A stretch of DNA of 64,000 nt, from the NCBI RefSeq assembly GCF_003430825.1, contig NZ_CP024047.1:2418001-2482000 (forward strand), written 5' to 3'. The notes beneath the pieces were generated by a model. It ran no database searches and was not told the origin of the DNA. It saw nothing but the letters and a program-made list of their open reading frames with translations. Position numbers and translations under genes: made by a program. Shown piece after piece: positions 59,758 through 64,000 of the stretch (positions are counted from its first letter, which is position 1; the number at the start of each line of letters is the position of its first letter). This DNA comes from Natrarchaeobaculum sulfurireducens (GTDB lineage Archaea; Halobacteriota; Halobacteria; Halobacteriales; Natrialbaceae).

Positions 59758-62475
59758 ATGACTGAGGCGGGCCAGACCGGACTCACGCAGTTTTCGGCGT
59801 CCGACGACCGGCCGGACGAAGAGGCGATCGCCGTCGCCGGCAACGGCGGCTCGAGCACCGCCGAGGTGGTCGACGTCGTGGCGGAGACCCTGCCAGAGCC
59901 CGACGGCGAACTCGAGCTCGCGGTGATGCAGGTCGACTACACGGTCGCTGGCTATGGCGACGACGAGCGACCGATCATCCACGTATTCGGGCGAACGAAC
60001 GACGGCACCCTCGAGCACGTTCAGGTCGTCGGCTTCCGGCCGTATTTCTACGCGCCCACGACGTCGCTCGAGCGGCCGCCGGAAGAGGAGTACGACCGAC
60101 TGACTGACAGTCGCGAACACGATCGAAACGGCGAACCCTACGAGAGCATCCGGGGCGAGAAACTGACCAAGATCTTCGGCCAGACCCCGAGAGACGTCGG
60201 CCAGATCCGTGACGACTTCGAACACTACGAAGCGGACATCCTCTTTCCGAACCGCTTTCTGATCGACAAAGACGTCCGTAGCGGCATCCGCGTCCCCGAG
60301 CGCCGCACAGAAGACGACTCGCTCGTGATTCCCCACGAGGAAGTCGAAGCCGCCGACGTCGATGCGGACCCACGCGTGCTGACCTTCGACATCGAGGTCG
60401 AAGACCGACACGGATTCCCAGAAGAGGGAGAGGAGTCGATCGTCTGTCTCACGAGTCACGATTCCTACCGTGATGAGTACGTTATGTGGATCACCGGAGC
60501 CGACGATGGCGACGGTGAGATCCCCGAGGCGATCACCGACTACGATCCGATCGAGGGTGAAATCGACCACGACGTTCGGGCGTTCGAGGAAGAAGAAGCG
60601 ATGCTCGAGGCGTTCGTCGAGTACGTCGAGACGACGGATCCAGATGTCCTCACAGGATGGAACTTCGAGGATTTCGACGCGCCGTACTTCCTCGACCGCC
60701 TCGAGGAACTCGACGGCCCACACCACGACTACGACCTCTCGATCGACCGCCTCTCTCGGGTCGACGAGGTCTGGCGGAGCAACTGGGGTGGCCCCGACAT
60801 CAAGGGCCGGGTCGTCTTCGACCTGCTCTATGGCTACCAGCGGATGGTCTTCTCGGAACTGGATTCCTACCGGCTCGACGCCGTCGGTGAGGCCGAACTC
60901 GGCGTCGGCAAGGAACGATATGCGGGCAAGATCGGCGACCTCTGGGAGGACGATCCGACGAAACTCCTCGAGTACAACCTCCGGGACGTCGAACTCTGTG
61001 TCGAACTCGACCGCCAGCAGCAGATCATCCCCTTCTGGGGCGAAGTGCGCTCGTTCGTCGGCTGTAAACTCGAGGACGCCCCCACGCCGGGCGATGCAGT
61101 CGACATGTACGTCCTCCACCAGGCCCACGGCCGATTTGCGCTCCCCTCGAAGGGGCAGCAGGAAGCCGGCGAGGAGTACGAAGGCGGTGCAGTGTTCGAC
61201 CCGATCACGGGCGTCAAAGAGAACGTCACCGTACTCGACCTGAAGTCGCTGTACCCGATGTGTATGGTGACGATCAACGCCTCGCCGGAGACCAGGGTCG
61301 ACCCCGCCGAGTACGACGGCGAGACCTACCTCGCACCCTCTGGAACCCACTTTCGCAAGGAACCCGACGGCGTCAATCGCGAGATGATCGAGGAACTGCT
61401 CGCCGAACGCGAGGAGAAAAAGACCCTGCGCAACGAACACGAACCCGGCACACCCGAGTACGAGCAGTACGACCGCCAGCAGGGTGCCGTGAAGGTCATC
61501 ATGAATTCGCTCTACGGCGTGTCGGGATGGGAACAGTTCCGACTCTATGACAAGGACGCCGCAGCGGCGATCACGGCCACTGGTCGCGAAGTAATCGAAT
61601 TTACCGAAACCGCTGCAAACGAACTAGATTACCAGGTTACGTACGGAGATACCGATTCAGTGATGCTCGAGTTGGGCTCCGGCGTCTCGAACGCCGAGGC
61701 GATCGAACAGTCCTTCGAGATCGAAGCGCACATCAACGACCGGTACGGCGACTTCGCAGCGGAGAAACTGAACGCCGAGGACCACCGCTTCCAGATCGAG
61801 TTCGAGAAACTGTATCGGCGCTTTTTCCAGGCTGGCAAGAAGAAACGCTACGCGGGTCACATCGTCTGGAAAGAAGGCAAAGACGTCGACACCATCGACA
61901 TCGTCGGCTTCGAGTACCAGCGGTCGGACATCGCACCGATCACCAAACGCGTCCAGCACGAGGTCATCGAGATGATCGTCAAAGACGGCGACGTCGAGGG
62001 TGCAAAGGAGTACGTCAACGGCGTCATCGAGGACGTGCTGGCTGGCGACGTGAGCCTCGAGGACATCGCTATCCCGGGCGGCATCGGCAAACGACTGGAC
62101 AACTACGACACCGACACGGCACAGGTTCGAGGCGCGAAGTACGCGAACCTGCTGCTCGACACCAACTTCCAGCGAGGGAGCAAACCGAAGCGGCTCTACC
62201 TCGATCGGATCGACCCGGCGTTCTTCCGGCGAATGGAGTCGGACGGAGGGTTCGACCCCCAGCACGACCCCCTCTACGGTGCGTTCAAGCGCGACCCCGA
62301 CGTCATCTGTTTCGAGTACGACGACCAGATCCCCGAGGAGTTCGAAGTCGACTACGACACGATGCTCGAGAAGACGCTAAAAGGACCGATCGAGCGCATT
62401 CTCGAGGCGCTCGACGTCTCGTGGGAGGAGGTCAAAAGCGGCCAGGAGCAGACCGGCCTGGATAGCTTCATGTAA
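59758..62475 (+). CDS. polB: Family B DNA polymerase
   Basis: 905 residues, replicative/repair polymerase with 3'-5' proofreading. Exonuclease motifs: FDIEVEDRHG (Exo I, about 210) and TGWNFEDFDAPYFLDRL (Exo II, about 300). Polymerase motifs: DLKSLYPMCM (A, about 496), KVIMNSLYGVSG (B, about 580) and YGDTDSVM (C, about 630). KKKRYAG near 700 binds the template. No intein interrupts motifs A-C, unlike many haloarchaeal polB genes. The first 60 residues are a variable acidic lead. Start chosen by the TATA box; a longer frame from 59662 is rejected. Confidence 0.94.
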   Translation: MTEAGQTGLTQFSASDDRPDEEAIAVAGNGGSSTAEVVDVVAETLPEPDGELELAVMQVDYTVAGYGDDERPIIHVFGRTNDGTLEHVQVVGFRPYFYAPTTSLERPPEEEYDRLTDSREHDRNGEPYESIRGEKLTKIFGQTPRDVGQIRDDFEHYEADILFPNRFLIDKDVRSGIRVPERRTEDDSLVIPHEEVEAADVDADPRVLTFDIEVEDRHGFPEEGEESIVCLTSHDSYRDEYVMWITGADDGDGEIPEAITDYDPIEGEIDHDVRAFEEEEAMLEAFVEYVETTDPDVLTGWNFEDFDAPYFLDRLEELDGPHHDYDLSIDRLSRVDEVWRSNWGGPDIKGRVVFDLLYGYQRMVFSELDSYRLDAVGEAELGVGKERYAGKIGDLWEDDPTKLLEYNLRDVELCVELDRQQQIIPFWGEVRSFVGCKLEDAPTPGDAVDMYVLHQAHGRFALPSKGQQEAGEEYEGGAVFDPITGVKENVTVLDLKSLYPMCMVTINASPETRVDPAEYDGETYLAPSGTHFRKEPDGVNREMIEELLAEREEKKTLRNEHEPGTPEYEQYDRQQGAVKVIMNSLYGVSGWEQFRLYDKDAAAAITATGREVIEFTETAANELDYQVTYGDTDSVMLELGSGVSNAEAIEQSFEIEAHINDRYGDFAAEKLNAEDHRFQIEFEKLYRRFFQAGKKKRYAGHIVWKEGKDVDTIDIVGFEYQRSDIAPITKRVQHEVIEMIVKDGDVEGAKEYVNGVIEDVLAGDVSLEDIAIPGGIGKRLDNYDTDTAQVRGAKYANLLLDTNFQRGSKPKRLYLDRIDPAFFRRMESDGGFDPQHDPLYGAFKRDPDVICFEYDDQIPEEFEVDYDTMLEKTLKGPIERILEALDVSWEEVKSGQEQTGLDSFM

Positions 62476-62636
62476 CTCGAGCGGGAGTCGACGCCCCGCT
62501 GAACAGGTCGACGGGGAGTATAGGCACGTCTCGTCGTCATCCGTTCGTTCCTCGATACCGTCTCTACAGTATCCTCGAGCCTCTCTACGGGATCGATCGG
62601 ACGAAAGTGGATTCGGTATGATAGGTCGGTCGACGG

Positions 62637-64000
62637 TCACTCGAGGGACGTTGTTCGCCGCCGGGCCGTCCAGCCGACGGCGACGAGCACCGCGAGGATG
62701 GTGACGGCGAGCCCGAAGCCGGAGATCCCGTCGTCGGTATCGTCGTCCTCGGATGGCTCCTCCTCGGATGGCTCGTCTTCGGGATCGGACGCTGGTTCGT
62801 CCCCCGAGTCGACGGGTGTCGGTTCGCCCTCGGTTTCCGCGAGCACGAAGAAGCTAAACGAGTCGACGTCGACGGAGACGGTGATCGTCTCGTCGTCCGT
62901 CTCCTCGACGGTCGTCGGCTTCTCCTGCCACTCCCACTGCTGGCGCGAGAACGACCAGGTTTCTTTGATCGTCGTCAGCTGGTCGGGTTCCTCGACGGAA
63001 TCGGCCTCGAGGTCGAGGGTAACCGTCGCCGAGGAGTCGTCCCTGGCGGAAAGCGAGGAGGACATCTCCGAAAAGGAGACGATCTCGAACGGATCGTCGT
63101 CGAACCGGTCGATGTCCGCCTCGATCGACGCGGTTACATCGTCCCGGATCCGCTGTGGTGGGCGGTCGTACTCGGCAATGTCGATCGTGCCCGTAAGATC
63201 GTCCGCGGTGAACTGAACCTGTTCGACGCCGTTCGCGTCGGTCGTAATGACGGTCGTTCCGGGGGTATCGGGATCACTGTCTTCGATCGGCGTCGAGGAC
63301 TCACTCGAGGGCGTCACGAGCGTCAGCGTCCCGCGGATGTTGTCGAAGGAGGGCGGGCCGTCGTCGCCCGCACTCCCGCTCCCACCGCTACCGCCACCGC
63401 CGCCACCCTGGCCACCGCCACCGCCCTGCCCACCGCCGCCACCGCCGCCACTGTCGTCGCTGGACGCCGTCGTCACGTCGACCGGGCGGACGGCCGTGTC
63501 GTCGCTACTCGAGATCGTCGCCTCGTACTCCCCAGTGGACGCACTGCTGGGGATCGACACCGAAAGATCGACCCCCTCTTCCTCCTCGGGCTCGAGATCG
63601 ATCGAAGACGAATCGGATAGCTCGAGGGCCGACAGCTCGAGGGTAATCGTTCCCGTGCCGTTGGCGAGCCCGTCGTTTCGAACCGTCGCCGTTCCCGAGA
63701 GCGTGTCACCGTGATCGACGCTGTCGGGCAGGTCGACCGCCTCGATCGTGTACACCGGAACGGGCTCGAGGGCCACGTCTTCCGTGATGGTCGCGTTGGC
63801 CGGAAGCGAAACGCTCCGGGTCGTCCCGTTGTAGCCGTGGGCCTCGACGGTCACCGTCCGGTCGCCGCGGTCGAGATCCGACAGTTCGTAGTGTCCGTCG
63901 GCGTCGGTCGTCGTCTCCCCGCCGTCTGCCGACACCGTCACCGCTTCGATCCCCGATTCGTCCTCACTGTCGGTCACCGTCCCCTCGATCGTTCCCGGTT
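62637..64000 (-). CDS. PGF-CTERM-like surface protein, N-terminus beyond window
   Basis: Partial: the frame is open at 64000, and residues before the first internal start (PGTIEGTVTDSED) already belong to a carboxypeptidase-regulatory-like Ig fold (GYNGTTRSVSLPANATITED). After it comes a CARDB-like domain (YTIEAVDLPDSVDHGDTLSG), then a glycine-rich linker with GGGGQ blocks, a beta domain with TDANGVEQVQFTADDL and FVLAETEGEP, and an acidic stalk. The end is SGFGLAVTILAVLVAVGW with a basic ARRRT tail, a PGF-CTERM-type sorting signal, so the protein is surface-anchored. Function unknown. Confidence 0.8.
   Translation of the reverse strand, partial: PGTIEGTVTDSEDESGIEAVTVSADGGETTTDADGHYELSDLDRGDRTVTVEAHGYNGTTRSVSLPANATITEDVALEPVPVYTIEAVDLPDSVDHGDTLSGTATVRNDGLANGTGTITLELSALELSDSSSIDLEPEEEEGVDLSVSIPSSASTGEYEATISSSDDTAVRPVDVTTASSDDSGGGGGGGQGGGGGQGGGGGGSGGSGSAGDDGPPSFDNIRGTLTLVTPSSESSTPIEDSDPDTPGTTVITTDANGVEQVQFTADDLTGTIDIAEYDRPPQRIRDDVTASIEADIDRFDDDPFEIVSFSEMSSSLSARDDSSATVTLDLEADSVEEPDQLTTIKETWSFSRQQWEWQEKPTTVEETDDETITVSVDVDSFSFFVLAETEGEPTPVDSGDEPASDPEDEPSEEEPSEDDDTDDGISGFGLAVTILAVLVAVGWTARRRTTSLE

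Noticed and set aside
59623-61440. 605-codon frame opposite polB
   Set aside because: Antisense shadow over exonuclease and polymerase motifs.
1-64000. tRNA, rRNA and CRISPR arrays
   Set aside because: No cloverleaf with a GTTCRANNC T-arm, no rRNA-like stretch and no regularly spaced direct repeats were seen; a computed scan would be needed to be certain.

Overview
The window is a 64 kb piece of a haloarchaeal chromosome. Evidence: GC-rich DNA dense in CTCGAG, very acidic proteins, archaellum (archaeal flagellum) genes, CheF, PAN, Mre11/Rad50, archaeal family B DNA polymerase, haloarchaeal Tat lipoprotein and PGF-CTERM-type cell-surface proteins, and leaderless genes with a TATA box about 25-30 nt before the start codon. 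The codon and CTCGAG style fits the Natrialba/Haloterrigena group, but that is an inference.

Layout. 0-7.4 kb: a FemAB-like acyltransferase and an alkaline-phosphatase-fold phosphodiesterase, separated by an AT-rich islet with two orphan secreted proteins; then a UbiB/ABC1 kinase-like protein and a tyrosine-recombinase-like protein that has lost several catalytic residues. 7.4-15.9 kb: a complete multisubunit Mrp-type cation/proton antiporter operon (E-F-G-DUF4040-B-C-D-D-D) with three MrpD/NuoL-like subunits and an MrpE carrying an N-terminal UspA-like domain. 16-19 kb: a thioredoxin-like ferredoxin, an MscS channel and small proteins.

18.6-37.5 kb: motility and chemotaxis island. On the minus strand lie five tandem archaellins, then FlaF, FlaG, a FlaD/E protein, FlaJ, a newly recognised 43-residue membrane microprotein, a large FlaC/E-like protein, FlaH and FlaI. 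Beside them are a divergent wHTH plus membrane protein pair, CheF and a HEAT-repeat protein. The archaellins are two [long + short] pairs plus one extra short copy; none has an N-glycosylation sequon in its mature part.

37.6-50 kb: a Tat lipoprotein, a striking run of perfect hairpins that looks like a TnpB-type (IS1341/omega RNA) right end without a recognisable tnpB, a 943-residue surface protein, a soluble PAS-containing chemoreceptor, a receiver protein whose phospho-acceptor Asp is replaced by Ser, an Lhr-type helicase, and PGF-CTERM/zinc-ribbon proteins.

50-64 kb: GMP synthase glutaminase subunit, PAN proteasomal ATPase, a frameshifted IS1341-type tnpB with its upstream small DNA-binding-like ORF and hairpin ends, then a DNA repair/replication block (wHTH, mre11-rad50, small haloarchaeal proteins, polB) and the 3' part of a PGF-CTERM-like surface protein cut by the window end. 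No rRNA, tRNA or CRISPR array was found.
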